Below are positions 46,180-54,453 of a stretch of DNA of 64,000 nucleotides, piece by piece. The DNA lies in the NCBI RefSeq assembly GCF_002834235.1, contig NZ_NNBY01000031.1:62001-126000 (forward strand), read 5' to 3'. The first letter of the stretch is position 1. Each line of letters opens with the position of its first letter. The DNA comes from Ruminococcus bromii (GTDB lineage: Bacteria > Bacillota > Clostridia > Oscillospirales > Acutalibacteraceae). The notes below the pieces were generated by a model. The model saw only the letters and a program-made list of their open reading frames with translations, ran no database searches and was not told where the DNA came from. The translations under genes were made by a program, and so were the position numbers.

Positions 46180-47052
46180 TTACAAAGTTTTTGCAAGATT
46201 TTTTATGTAATCCTTCAATAAATCTTTTGTTTCAGGGTGTTCAAGCCCAATTTCTATCTGAGCCTGCAAGATTCCGAATTTATTGCCCATATCGTATCTC
46301 TTGCCCTCAAACTCAACGGCTGTCATTCCTTTTGTTATTGCAATCTCTCTCATTGCGTCTGTAAGCTGAATTTCTCCGCCGATTCCGGGCTTTGTATTTT
46401 CGAGAATTTCGAAAATTTCAGCCGGGAGCACGCATCTGTCAAGAATCGAATAAAGCGAAAGAACTTCTTCGGGAGTCTGCGGCTTTTCCTTCATGTCCGT
46501 ACAGGCAAAAATATTGTCGTGCATATGTTCAACTTTGAGTGAACCGTACTTGTGAATGTCTTTGGCGTCAACCTTTTTAACGCCTACAACGCCTTCACCG
46601 TATTCACCGTAATGATCGATGAGCTGTTTGATTGCAGGAACCTTGCCTGTAATAACGCCGTCACCGTACATAACGGCAAAAGGTTCATTGCCTACAAAAG
46701 ATTTTGCTTTGAGAACGGCATGTCCAAGGCCTTTCATTTCTTTCTGTCTGATAAAAGAAATGTTTGCAAGGTTTGAAATATTTCTGACTGTTTCAAGAAA
46801 TTCTGTTTTGCCGCTCTTTTCAAGCAGACTTTCAAGTTCCGGAGAAGCGTCAAAATGATCCTCCATAAGTCCTTTGCCACGGTTTGTGATGATGAGAATA
46901 TCTGTAATTCCTGCCGCAACAGCCTCCTCAACTATGAACTGAATAGTTGGCTTGTCAACGATAGGATACATTTCTTTCGGCATATTTTTTGTTGCGGGAA
47001 GAACTCTTGTACCGAGTCCAGCCGCCGGGATAACCGCCTTTGTTATACGCAT
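46180..47052 (-). CDS. galU: UTP-glucose-1-phosphate uridylyltransferase
   Basis: A 290-residue enzyme making UDP-glucose. It has the nucleotidyl-transferase signature GLGTRVLPATKNMPKEM at the N-terminus, FAVMYGDGVI, and the catalytic-site GIGGEIQLTDAM. Length is typical. It follows the zinc-ribbon membrane gene by 36 nt on the same strand. Confidence 0.97.
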   Translation of the reverse strand: MRITKAVIPAAGLGTRVLPATKNMPKEMYPIVDKPTIQFIVEEAVAAGITDILIITNRGKGLMEDHFDASPELESLLEKSGKTEFLETVRNISNLANISFIRQKEMKGLGHAVLKAKSFVGNEPFAVMYGDGVITGKVPAIKQLIDHYGEYGEGVVGVKKVDAKDIHKYGSLKVEHMHDNIFACTDMKEKPQTPEEVLSLYSILDRCVLPAEIFEILENTKPGIGGEIQLTDAMREIAITKGMTAVEFEGKRYDMGNKFGILQAQIEIGLEHPETKDLLKDYIKNLAKTL

Positions 47053-47088
47053 AATATTCCTTCTTTCTGTTCTGTTTTAGAGTTTTAT

Positions 47089-48132
47089 TTAAATAAAAAA
47101 TATCGGTAGATAATTTGCAACAATCAGTGCGGCTGCAACTGAGATTGCAAGCGGAAGGTTGACCCCGCCTTTGGTTTCAAGAACTTCTGCAAGATGTTCT
47201 TGATCTGTTGTGCTTTTGATTTTTTTAATCTTTTTAACTGAATGGTTAAAAAAGCATTTGTTTGCTGTCAAGCCGCATATCAACATCACCGCCATGGAAA
47301 TTATGTTTGCAATCAAGGGTGATAAAAACAGCCAAAAATCTTCGGTTGAAAGTCCAAAATTATTTGTTAGCGAAACAACCTGACCCGACCCCTGTGCCTG
47401 AAGTATATTATTATATATATTTTGCCAAGCAGGAAGAGTTTTTATATAACCCGAAGCGATTGTAGAACCGAATGTCAGCACGGAGAAAAGTATTCCCAAA
47501 GCATACATTTTTCGGTACAGAAAATATATTCCCGATAAAATAAATGCGGAAAAATTGAATCTGCTCTTTTTAAACTTATTGATAAAGTTGAAAATCCTCA
47601 GATAATAAGGGGTGTTCTTACCAATGAATTTTGCGGCTTCACCTGCAGTGATATCGTCAACAAGCGGTTCGTCGCTCTTCATTCCTGCCATAGGATCAAA
47701 AGCGGCAGCCATTTGCGGATTTGCCTGACCAAAAGGAACACCGAACGGCGGCATACCCTGATTCTGATTGAAATTCGGGTTTGGCTGACCGTTATTCTGA
47801 TTCTGCTGAAAGTTCGGATTATTTTTGTCATCACCGTAAAGCGGTGCGCCGCAGCTGCAGCAATAGAACATTTCTTTTGGATTTTCCGCTCCGCAGCGCT
47901 TGCAAAGAACTACACCGTCTTTAGCGTCCTGCTCTGCCTGCTGTTCGGCCTCTTCCAGCTGTTCCTTTTCAAAAGAAAAATCAGCACCGTGTTTGTCTGC
48001 AAAATGACAATGACCTTCTTTTTCATAACATTCTCTGTGATGCGGTGCTCCGCATTCAGGGCAGACTACAATATCGTCACCCTTTTTGAACTGTTTGTCA
48101 CATACCGGACATTTGTATTCTGTAAATTCCAT
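47089..48132 (-). CDS. Zinc-ribbon/RING-like multi-pass membrane protein
   Basis: The start is ATG 48132, preceded by GGAGG at the proper distance; an upstream in-frame start at 48207 would begin before the promoter's -10. The 347-residue product has an N-terminal RING-like zinc motif (CPVCDKQFKKGDDIVVCPEC, then HHRECY), a second zinc ribbon (CKRCGAENP...CCSCGAPL), an Asn/Gln/Pro-rich linker (about 40 residues), and three or four membrane helices. Proteins of this plan (with DUF2628-like membrane parts) are widespread in Clostridia and uncharacterised. It shares a transcript with galU. Confidence 0.85.
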   Translation of the reverse strand: MEFTEYKCPVCDKQFKKGDDIVVCPECGAPHHRECYEKEGHCHFADKHGADFSFEKEQLEEAEQQAEQDAKDGVVLCKRCGAENPKEMFYCCSCGAPLYGDDKNNPNFQQNQNNGQPNPNFNQNQGMPPFGVPFGQANPQMAAAFDPMAGMKSDEPLVDDITAGEAAKFIGKNTPYYLRIFNFINKFKKSRFNFSAFILSGIYFLYRKMYALGILFSVLTFGSTIASGYIKTLPAWQNIYNNILQAQGSGQVVSLTNNFGLSTEDFWLFLSPLIANIISMAVMLICGLTANKCFFNHSVKKIKKIKSTTDQEHLAEVLETKGGVNLPLAISVAAALIVANYLPIFFI

Positions 48133-48178
48133 TATAAACCTCCAAAGGATACACAATACGGTGTACCTATACACTTTA

Positions 48179-48207
48179 ATTATAACAAATAGTATTGATA
48201 AATGCAA
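48179..48207 (-). promoter_or_regulatory. Promoter of the zinc-ribbon/galU operon
   Basis: On the minus strand, TTGCAT (48207-48202), a 17-bp spacer and TATAAT (48184-48179). Confidence 0.75.
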
Positions 48208-48254
48208 CTTGTTTTTGTATATAAGTTTACTTATGAATAAAATAGCTGTTTTTC

Positions 48255-48283
48255 TTTACTTTTGTGGATGTTTTTGCTATAAT
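48255..48283 (+). promoter_or_regulatory. Promoter of prfB
   Basis: TTTACT (48255-48260), 17-bp spacer, TATAAT (48278-48283) with an extended -10 TGC (48275-48277). Confidence 0.75.
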
Positions 48284-48328
48284 ATTAAATTGTGAAAGGA
48301 TAAACTATATTCAGAAAGGTACATGTTT

Positions 48329-49447
48329 ATGGTACAGTTTGAGGAATTACTTTTAAAGCTTCAGGCTCTCAAGCCTGAAATAGACGATTTGTCCGATGCA
48401 CTCGGTATGAAGGGCATGCTCTCGGAGATTCAACAGCTTGAACTCAAGGCAACCGAGCCGGGATTTTGGGACGATGTGGAAAAATCACAAAAGGTTTTAC
48501 AGCGTACGGGCTCTTTAAAGGGCAAGGTTGAGGCTTACGAAGGTCTTGTTGCCAAATACGAGGATACTCACGCTTTGATTGAACTTGCAAATGAGGAAGA
48601 GGACGAATCTCTTCTTGAAGAGGCAGAAAGTGAAGTTGAGGCTGTCAAGGAAAATCTTGAAAAACAGCGTTTGCAGACTTTGCTCACAGGCGAATATGAT
48701 AAAAATAACGCAATTCTTACATTTCACGCAGGTTCGGGCGGAACAGAGGCTCAGGACTGGGCAGAAATGCTTTACAGAATGTACACCCGTTGGGCAGAGG
48801 CTCACGGCTTTAAGGTTAAAGAGGTTGACTACCTTGACGGCGATGAGGCAGGACTTAAAAGTGCCGTGCTTCTTGTTGAAGGTGAAAATGCTTACGGCTA
48901 CTTAAAGAGCGAGGCAGGCGTTCACCGTCTTGTTCGTGTATCTCCGTTTGACTCGGCAGGCAGAAGACACACAAGCTTCTCATCTCTTGAGGTTATGCCG
49001 GAAATTGCAAAAGATACAGAAGTTCACATTCCGCCCGAAGATATCAAAATGGATGTTTACCGTGCCAGCGGTGCAGGTGGTCAGAAAGTCAACAAGACTT
49101 CATCTGCTGTTCGTCTTACTCATATTCCTACAGGTATCGTTGTTGCCAGTCAGGTTGAACGCAGTCAGTATCAGAACCGTGATGTTGCTATGAATATGCT
49201 TATCTCAAAACTCGTTGAAATCAAAGAGCGTGAGCATCTTGAAAAGATCGAGGACATCAAGGGCGTTCAAAAGGAAATCACCTGGGGTTCACAGATTCGA
49301 AGCTATGTATTTATGCCGTATACAATGGTAAAAGACCACAGAACAGGCTTTGAAACAGGTAACATTCAGGCTGTTATGGACGGCGATCTTGACGGCTTTA
49401 TCAACGCATATTTAAAGTGTGCAAGTCTTGGCACACTTCAGAAATAA
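48329..49447 (+). CDS. prfB: Peptide chain release factor 2
   Basis: An intact single reading frame of about 372 residues. The stop-codon recognition tripeptide SPF is in RVSPFDSAGRRHTSF, and the peptidyl-hydrolysis motif is in GAGGQKVNKT. Start ATG 48329 sits 9 nt after AGAAAGG; ATG 48323 is an alternative. Most bacterial prfB genes need a +1 frameshift at an in-frame UGA near codon 26. Here the early region (PEIDDLSDALG) is continuous and no such UGA exists, so RF2 autoregulation by frameshifting is absent. Confidence 0.96.
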   Translation: MVQFEELLLKLQALKPEIDDLSDALGMKGMLSEIQQLELKATEPGFWDDVEKSQKVLQRTGSLKGKVEAYEGLVAKYEDTHALIELANEEEDESLLEEAESEVEAVKENLEKQRLQTLLTGEYDKNNAILTFHAGSGGTEAQDWAEMLYRMYTRWAEAHGFKVKEVDYLDGDEAGLKSAVLLVEGENAYGYLKSEAGVHRLVRVSPFDSAGRRHTSFSSLEVMPEIAKDTEVHIPPEDIKMDVYRASGAGGQKVNKTSSAVRLTHIPTGIVVASQVERSQYQNRDVAMNMLISKLVEIKEREHLEKIEDIKGVQKEITWGSQIRSYVFMPYTMVKDHRTGFETGNIQAVMDGDLDGFINAYLKCASLGTLQK

Positions 49448-49480
49448 ATTTCATATTATACGGAAAGGCTATGAATTAGT

Positions 49481-50692
49481 ATGAAGTATTTAGTAATGCT
49501 CTGTGACGGTATGGCTGATGAGCCAAACGCACAGCTTGATAATTCAACTCCTATGGCAAAGGCTGTTAAGCCTTGTATGGATTACCTTGCCTCAAAGGGC
49601 GAGGTCGGAATGGTTAAAACCGTTGCCGAAGGACTCAAACCCGGCAGCGATGTTGCAAACCTTTCGGTTCTCGGTTATGAGCCTGCTGTTTACTACAGCG
49701 GTCGTTCTCCGCTTGAGGCGGCAAGTATCGGTATTGACCTTAAAGACACCGATGTAACATTAAGATGTAACCTTGTAACTCTGTCCGATGAAGAAAACTA
49801 CGAGGACAAGTCTATGGTCGACTATTGTGCAGGTGATATTTCAACAGAAGAGGCAAGAGAGCTTATCAACTATGTTGAGGAAAAGCTCGGCAACGATATT
49901 TTCAAGTTCTATTCGGGTGTTGCATACCGTCATTGTCTTGTATGGAAAAACGGCAATCCTCATCCGGGCGAACTCACACCTCCTCACGATATCTCAGGTC
50001 GTGTGATTAAAGAATACATTCCAAAGGGTGACGATACTGCCGCTCTCTATGATTTGATGAAGAAAAGCTATGATTTGCTCAAAGATCATCATGTAAACAA
50101 GGCAAGAGTTGAAAAAGGACTTCGTCCCGCTAACTCAATTTGGCTCTGGGGCGAGGGTACAAAGCCTGCTCTTGACAGCTTCTTCGGCAAGTTCGGCAAA
50201 AAGGGCAGTATGATTTCTGCTGTTGACCTTCTCAAAGGTATTGCAATTTGTGCCGGCATGAAAAGCGTTGATGTTGAGGGTGCAACAGGCTATATTGACA
50301 CAAACTTTGACGGAAAGTGCAAAGCCGCAATTGATGAATTCAAAAACGGTGCGGATTTTGTATATATCCATGTTGAAGCTCCCGATGAATGCGGTCACAG
50401 AGGAGAGATTGAGAACAAAGTTAAGGCTATTGAACTCATTGATGAGCATATTCTCAAGCCTGTAACAGATTTTCTCAGAACATTTGATGATTTTGCCGTA
50501 CTCGTATGTCCCGATCATCCCACACCTCTTTCTATCCGCACACACACTTCAAATCCTGTTCCGTATCTTATCTATGACAGCAAAAACGAAGTTGATAGCG
50601 GCGTAAGCAAATTCTGTGAAGAAGAGGCTAAAAAGACAGGCAACTATATTGAAAAAGGTTTCACAATGATGGATTACTTCCTTTCAAAATAA
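49481..50692 (+). CDS. apgM: 2,3-bisphosphoglycerate-independent phosphoglycerate mutase, ApgM type
   Basis: A 403-residue alkaline-phosphatase-superfamily enzyme converting 3- to 2-phosphoglycerate. Its beginning MKYLVMLCDGMADEP carries the metal site, followed by LKPGSDVANLSVLGY with the catalytic Ser, then VHVEAPDECGHRG and CPDHPTP for the second metal. It is the archaeal-type (ApgM) length, not the ~510-residue GpmI. It follows prfB by 33 nt. Confidence 0.95.
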   Translation: MKYLVMLCDGMADEPNAQLDNSTPMAKAVKPCMDYLASKGEVGMVKTVAEGLKPGSDVANLSVLGYEPAVYYSGRSPLEAASIGIDLKDTDVTLRCNLVTLSDEENYEDKSMVDYCAGDISTEEARELINYVEEKLGNDIFKFYSGVAYRHCLVWKNGNPHPGELTPPHDISGRVIKEYIPKGDDTAALYDLMKKSYDLLKDHHVNKARVEKGLRPANSIWLWGEGTKPALDSFFGKFGKKGSMISAVDLLKGIAICAGMKSVDVEGATGYIDTNFDGKCKAAIDEFKNGADFVYIHVEAPDECGHRGEIENKVKAIELIDEHILKPVTDFLRTFDDFAVLVCPDHPTPLSIRTHTSNPVPYLIYDSKNEVDSGVSKFCEEEAKKTGNYIEKGFTMMDYFLSK

Positions 50693-50730
50693 TTTTTTGC
50701 TCCGTACTACATAATAAACCAAAAAAATAA

Positions 50731-50776
50731 CATCCTTGCAGATATAATGAAATTAAAAATCTGTAAGGATGTTTTT
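50731..50776 (+). terminator. Terminator of prfB-apgM
   Basis: CATCCTTGCAGAT (50731-50743) pairs with ATCTGTAAGGATG (50759-50771, one G-U pair), followed by TTTTT. Confidence 0.88.
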
Positions 50777-50911
50777 ATGTTGTGTTTGTTCATTATCATA
50801 ACAATAATGAGTGTGATTACCTTGTTTGTAATTGCATTTTCTTATGTAGTAAAATTCCTTATTGGAATAATAATTAAACATATACGCAAAAACGATTTAG
50901 ATAAGTTTTAA
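50777..50911 (+). CDS. Possible 44-residue membrane peptide
   Basis: ATG 50777 comes directly after the apgM terminator's T run. The product is very hydrophobic over residues 2-33 and ends IKHIRKNDLDKF, a single helix with a positive tail. The only ribosome-site-like sequence (AAGGAT, 6 nt upstream) lies inside the terminator stem, and the 3' end overlaps the converging TSCPD gene. It may be spurious; it is kept because of its sharp membrane-peptide pattern. Confidence 0.3.
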   Translation: MLCLFIIITIMSVITLFVIAFSYVVKFLIGIIIKHIRKNDLDKF

Positions 50912-51151
50912 TGCTTCAACAAGAGCCTTTGAAAGCTGATCGGGGCAGGATGTGCCTCTGCCACGGCAGTCAATGCCTTTTAATCTGTCAACAGCGTCTT
51001 TTGCGTCCATACCTTTAACAAGCATACAAATGCCCTGAGTGTTGCCTGAACAGCCGCCCACAAATTCACAGCTTGTGATTTTACCGTTGTCATCAAGTTC
51101 AAGGTTAATTTGTCTGGAACAAACTCCCGTAGGGAAATATGAATATTTCAT
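50897..51151 (-). CDS. TSCPD-domain protein (TIGR03905-type)
   Basis: An 84-residue protein with the domain's cysteines: GVCSRQINLEL, CEFVGGCSGNTQGI, IDCRGRGTSCPDQL. The TSCPD name derives from the last motif. Related domains occur at ribonucleotide-reductase C-termini and in small free-standing proteins of unknown role. Start ATG 51151 has AGAGGT 7 nt upstream; the frame extends to 51169 without a better start. Confidence 0.9.
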   Translation of the reverse strand: MKYSYFPTGVCSRQINLELDDNGKITSCEFVGGCSGNTQGICMLVKGMDAKDAVDRLKGIDCRGRGTSCPDQLSKALVEALKLI

Positions 51152-51247
51152 TGTAATACCTCTTTTCATAATTTGAAATCATATTATCACAGAAACAGAA
51201 AAAAATCCAGATAATTTTATTTTTTTGTTTTTAAAATTGAAAATCTA

Positions 51248-51256
51248 TGTTATAAT
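51248..51256 (+). promoter_or_regulatory. Extended -10 promoter upstream of the DnaD-like gene
   Basis: TGTTATAAT at 51248-51256 is an extended -10 with a poor -35. The leader of about 160 nt contains a pairing TGCACTT/AAGTGCA (51269-51275, 51331-51337). Confidence 0.6.
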
Positions 51257-51423
51257 TTAAATATAGATTGCACTTTGTTACAAACCTTGCTCCCTGTTAT
51301 GAAAGCAGAGCGTTGTTCTGATTAAAATCCAAGTGCAGATGTTTCATTACTTTAAGAGAATTAAACTATTATAAATATTGTAACAGACATTTACAAAAAG
51401 CAAATCACAGAAAGTAGGATATA

Positions 51424-52521
51424 ATGTCAATTAATATAGATTTGGGAGCATGGAACTCAATTTTTGCAGTTCCCTCCAAAGTAGTCGATGAAGGACTAAA
51501 ATTTTCTGACGGCGTAAAGCTTAAAGTTCTTTTGTTTGTCCTTCGTAATGCCGGTCGTTCCGTTGACGACACAGAAATTTCAAAGGCAACAGGTGTCAAT
51601 GTAACCGATATTCCCGAGGCGCTTGACTATTGGGTTAGTATTGGTGTGTTTAATCGAATTGAAAATACCTTTACTCCCGTAAAAAATAACGAGGAATTTG
51701 TTTCTGTACCGAAGACTTCTGTTCAAACGGAACAGACACCGCAACCTGTTCAGACTGTTTTACAGCCACAACAGACAGTGCCACAGCCTGTTCAAACGGT
51801 TCAAGAGCCTGTAAAACAGGAAACAGAACAGTCACCAAAGGAAAACGCAGAAGAACCGCAAAAACATTTTACGGCTACAAGACCGCAAAAGCCTGATTTT
51901 GTATTTACGGCACAAAGGCTTGCGGTTGATGAAGAATTAAAAATGCTTGTTGAAGAAACGCAGACAACACTCGGAAAGGTTCTTTCAAATTCCGATATTG
52001 CAACTCTGCTTATGCTCAAGGACACCTGCGGACTTCCGCTTGATGTTATCTTTATGCTTATACATTATTGTGCAAGTATTGATAAGGGCAATATCAGAAC
52101 GATTGAAAATATCGGCATTCAATGGGCAAATGACGGTGTTTATTCGCTTGAGGCGGCTGATAACAAGATTAAGCAGATTCAAAAAACAACAGCAAACTTT
52201 TCAATTATTTCAAAAGCATTCGGACTAAAAAATGTCGGTTCTCCTACAAAGAAACAGCTTGAATACGGTGACAAGTGGGTAAGCGAGTGGAAGTTTTCGC
52301 CCGAAATGCTCAGAGAGGCGTATGAAAGATGCGTTGATACAAAGGGAACAATGAATCTTCGCTACATTGACGGAATCTTAAAGCGTTGGAATGCAAGCAA
52401 TCTGCACACGCTTGACGAACTTCATAAGTATGAAAAATCAGCGTCAAAGCCGTCGCAGAAACAGTCGTCATCTTATGATATTAATGAACTCGACAAATTT
52501 AATTCACTTGATAATTTTTAA
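51424..52521 (+). CDS. DnaD-domain replication protein
   Basis: A 365-residue protein. An N-terminal winged-helix-like region (about 1-85) is followed by a Gln/Pro/Val-rich linker with repeated QPVQTV units (about 95-145), then a DnaD/DnaB_2 domain (about 165-260, LMLKDTCGLPLDVIFMLIHYC, IGIQWANDGV). A second, partly similar region lies near 280-330 (KWVSEWKFSPEMLREAYE). In Firmicutes such proteins load the replicative helicase together with DnaI, encoded 13 nt downstream. Which of DnaB or DnaD it replaces is uncertain. Confidence 0.88.
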   Translation: MSINIDLGAWNSIFAVPSKVVDEGLKFSDGVKLKVLLFVLRNAGRSVDDTEISKATGVNVTDIPEALDYWVSIGVFNRIENTFTPVKNNEEFVSVPKTSVQTEQTPQPVQTVLQPQQTVPQPVQTVQEPVKQETEQSPKENAEEPQKHFTATRPQKPDFVFTAQRLAVDEELKMLVEETQTTLGKVLSNSDIATLLMLKDTCGLPLDVIFMLIHYCASIDKGNIRTIENIGIQWANDGVYSLEAADNKIKQIQKTTANFSIISKAFGLKNVGSPTKKQLEYGDKWVSEWKFSPEMLREAYERCVDTKGTMNLRYIDGILKRWNASNLHTLDELHKYEKSASKPSQKQSSSYDINELDKFNSLDNF

Positions 52522-52534
52522 TTAAGAGGTTGGT

Positions 52535-53521
52535 ATGGGATACAGCAATAGTGTTTATAAGGCTGCTTCGGACACATTATATGAACGCAGACTTAACGCC
52601 GAAAAGGCAGCGGAAAGAAGAAAAGAAGAGGTTTATAAAAAATTCCCACGTGTGAAAGAACTTGAAAAACAGATTTCCGTGGGCGGAATCAAAACAGCCC
52701 GAGCAGTTCTTGCGGGCGGAGATGTGAAGGACGCCGTTTCAAAGCTTCGTGATCAGAATCTTGCAATGCAGGCAGAGGTCAGGAAAATCCTTACAGATAA
52801 CGGTTATCCCGAAAATTATTTTGAACCCGATTATTTTTGTAAGAAATGTAATGACAAGGGCTATTTTGACATAAACGGCAAAACTGTCAGATGTTCATGC
52901 ATGAAGTCTGCACTCATAGCCTGTGCATGTGCCGAGCTTAACAGAAACGCTCCGCTGTCACTTTCTACATTTGAAAGCTTTAATCTTGAATATTATGACA
53001 AGACTGTTGATCCAAAGCTTAAGGTATCTCCTTACGACCATATGAGCAGAGTTTTAAGATATTGTCAGAATTATGCCGATAACTTTAACTCACATTCGGA
53101 AAGTATACTTATGAAAGGTGCAACCGGACTCGGTAAAACTCATTTGTCGCTTGCAATTGCAAACGAGGCAATAAAGAGGGGTTACGGTGTGATTTATGCG
53201 TCTGCTCCGCAACTTGTTTCAAAGCTTGAAAAAATATATTTTTCAAACAAGGAAGATGATTCAACATTTGATATGCTTGTTGAATGCGACTTACTTATTA
53301 TAGATGACCTCGGAACGGAATTTCATTCTCAATTTTCCGTATCACAGCTTTACAACATTTTTAACTCAAGAATGTTGTCAAACAAGCCCGTAATTATAAA
53401 TACAAATCTGACAATAAGAGATTTGCAGGAGAATTATACTGACAGATTTGTTTCAAGAATCTGCGGAAATGCCCGTCAGCTTGATTTTTTGGGCAGAGAT
53501 ATAAGGATCAGACGAAAATAA
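52535..53521 (+). CDS. DnaI/DnaC-like helicase-loader ATPase
   Basis: A 328-residue AAA+ protein. A basic helical N-terminus is followed by a zinc-binding CKKCNDKGYFDINGKTVRCSC (about residues 105-125), then the ATPase with Walker A KGATGLGKTH, Walker B LLIIDDLGTE and arginine/sensor motifs (NSRMLSNKPVIINTNL, RFVSRICG). It pairs with the DnaD-like protein upstream. The two genes form an operon. Confidence 0.93.
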   Translation: MGYSNSVYKAASDTLYERRLNAEKAAERRKEEVYKKFPRVKELEKQISVGGIKTARAVLAGGDVKDAVSKLRDQNLAMQAEVRKILTDNGYPENYFEPDYFCKKCNDKGYFDINGKTVRCSCMKSALIACACAELNRNAPLSLSTFESFNLEYYDKTVDPKLKVSPYDHMSRVLRYCQNYADNFNSHSESILMKGATGLGKTHLSLAIANEAIKRGYGVIYASAPQLVSKLEKIYFSNKEDDSTFDMLVECDLLIIDDLGTEFHSQFSVSQLYNIFNSRMLSNKPVIINTNLTIRDLQENYTDRFVSRICGNARQLDFLGRDIRIRRK

Positions 53522-53607
53522 TTTTAAAATATTATCGTCAAAAATCCTGTTGCTGTCGGCTGTTTTGAAGGTCTGAAAACTTTTTTGAAAAAATTTTTAA
53601 AAAAGTA

Positions 53608-53636
53608 TTGACTTTTTGAACGATATGTCTTATAAT
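53608..53636 (+). promoter_or_regulatory. Promoter of the tRNA-Gln/tRNA-Pro pair
   Basis: TTGACT (53608-53613), 17-bp spacer, TATAAT (53631-53636). Confidence 0.9.
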
Positions 53637-53670
53637 TCATATCGTTGCAAGTTCGGTAGCAATTACATCT

Positions 53671-53744
53671 TGTGGAATAGTGTAACGGTAGCACGACAGA
53701 CTCTGACTCTGTTTGTTGGGGTTCGAATCCCTATTCCACAGCCA
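53671..53744 (+). tRNA. tRNA-Gln (anticodon CTG)
   Basis: Acceptor TGTGGAA pairs with TTCCACA, the anticodon loop is CTCTGAC in an ACAGA/TCTGT stem, the T loop is TTCGAAT and CCA is encoded. It reads CAG; the CAA-reading isoacceptor is at 31349. Confidence 0.96.
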
Positions 53745-53745
53745 C

Positions 53746-53774
53746 AGCCCCGAAGTTATTCGGGGCTCTTTTAT
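53746..53774 (+). terminator. Hairpin between tRNA-Gln and tRNA-Pro
   Basis: AGCCCCGAA (53746-53754) pairs with TTCGGGGCT (53759-53767) around GTTA, followed by CTTTTATTT. It may be a terminator, partial if tRNA-Pro lacks its own promoter. Confidence 0.75.
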
Positions 53775-53776
53775 TT

Positions 53777-53853
53777 CGAGGTGTAGCGCAGTTTGGTAGC
53801 GCACATCGTTCGGGACGATGGGGTCGCAAGTTCGAATCTTGTCACCTCGACCA
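53777..53853 (+). tRNA. tRNA-Pro (anticodon CGG)
   Basis: Acceptor CGAGGTG pairs with CACCTCG, the anticodon loop is TTCGGGA in a CATCG/CGATG stem, the T loop is TTCGAAT and CCA is encoded. Confidence 0.96.
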
Positions 53854-53858
53854 GTTTG

Positions 53859-53896
53859 GCGCCGTACTTTTTTAAGTTCGGCGCATTTTCTTTTTT
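53859..53896 (+). terminator. Terminator after tRNA-Pro
   Basis: GCGCCG (53859-53864) pairs with CGGCGC (53879-53884), with ACTT/AAGT inside, followed by ATTTTCTTTTTT. Confidence 0.85.
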
Positions 53897-53917
53897 AAAA
53901 AATTTGGAGGTAATTTT

Positions 53918-54382
53918 ATGAAAAAAGTAATTTCGCTTGCAGTTGCTCTTGTTCTTTGCCTTTCGATATTCGCAGGTTGCGGTGCAAAGGAAGTTAATCT
54001 TGCTGATCTTATGGATAAGATGAATTCCGAGTACAGCGTAGATGCAACAAAGTATGAAACAAAGGATGATATGTACAAATATTACAATATCAATGCCGAC
54101 GATATCAAGCAGTTTGCCGCTGAGGTCGGTAAGTCTGATACAGACAGCAAAAATACAGAGGTAGTTCTTGTTGAGGCAACTGATTCGGATGCCGCTTCAA
54201 GAGTTGAAACTGCTCTTACAAACCGCTATAATTCAATCTTTCAGCAGAACGCTTCCTATTCGGCTGAAGAGCTTGATATGGTGAAAAATTGTAAGGTTAC
54301 AAAAGACGGTAACTTTGTTACAATGATTATCGGCGAAAAGGCATCCGATATGCTTACAATGTTTAATGACAGCATTAAATAA
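53918..54382 (+). CDS. DUF4358-type lipoprotein
   Basis: A 154-residue protein with a lipoprotein signal (VLCLSIFAGC, Cys near residue 21) and a DUF4358-like body. Typical features are NLADLMDKMNSEY, a TKDDMYKYYNINADDI segment, VVLVEATD and VETALTNRYNSIFQQNASY. The family is common in Clostridia and its function is unknown. GGAGG precedes ATG 53918 by 7 nt. A terminator follows. Confidence 0.85.
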   Translation: MKKVISLAVALVLCLSIFAGCGAKEVNLADLMDKMNSEYSVDATKYETKDDMYKYYNINADDIKQFAAEVGKSDTDSKNTEVVLVEATDSDAASRVETALTNRYNSIFQQNASYSAEELDMVKNCKVTKDGNFVTMIIGEKASDMLTMFNDSIK

Positions 54383-54401
54383 TTCATTTAAAATTTACTG
54401 A

Positions 54402-54427
54402 GGGCGAACATCGTTCGCCCCTTTCTT
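54402..54427 (+). terminator. Terminator of the DUF4358 lipoprotein gene
   Basis: GGGCGAA (54402-54408), loop CATCG, TTCGCCC (54414-54420), then CTTTCTT. Confidence 0.85.
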
Positions 54428-54453
54428 TTGCAATATTTTAAGGCAGGTTAAAA

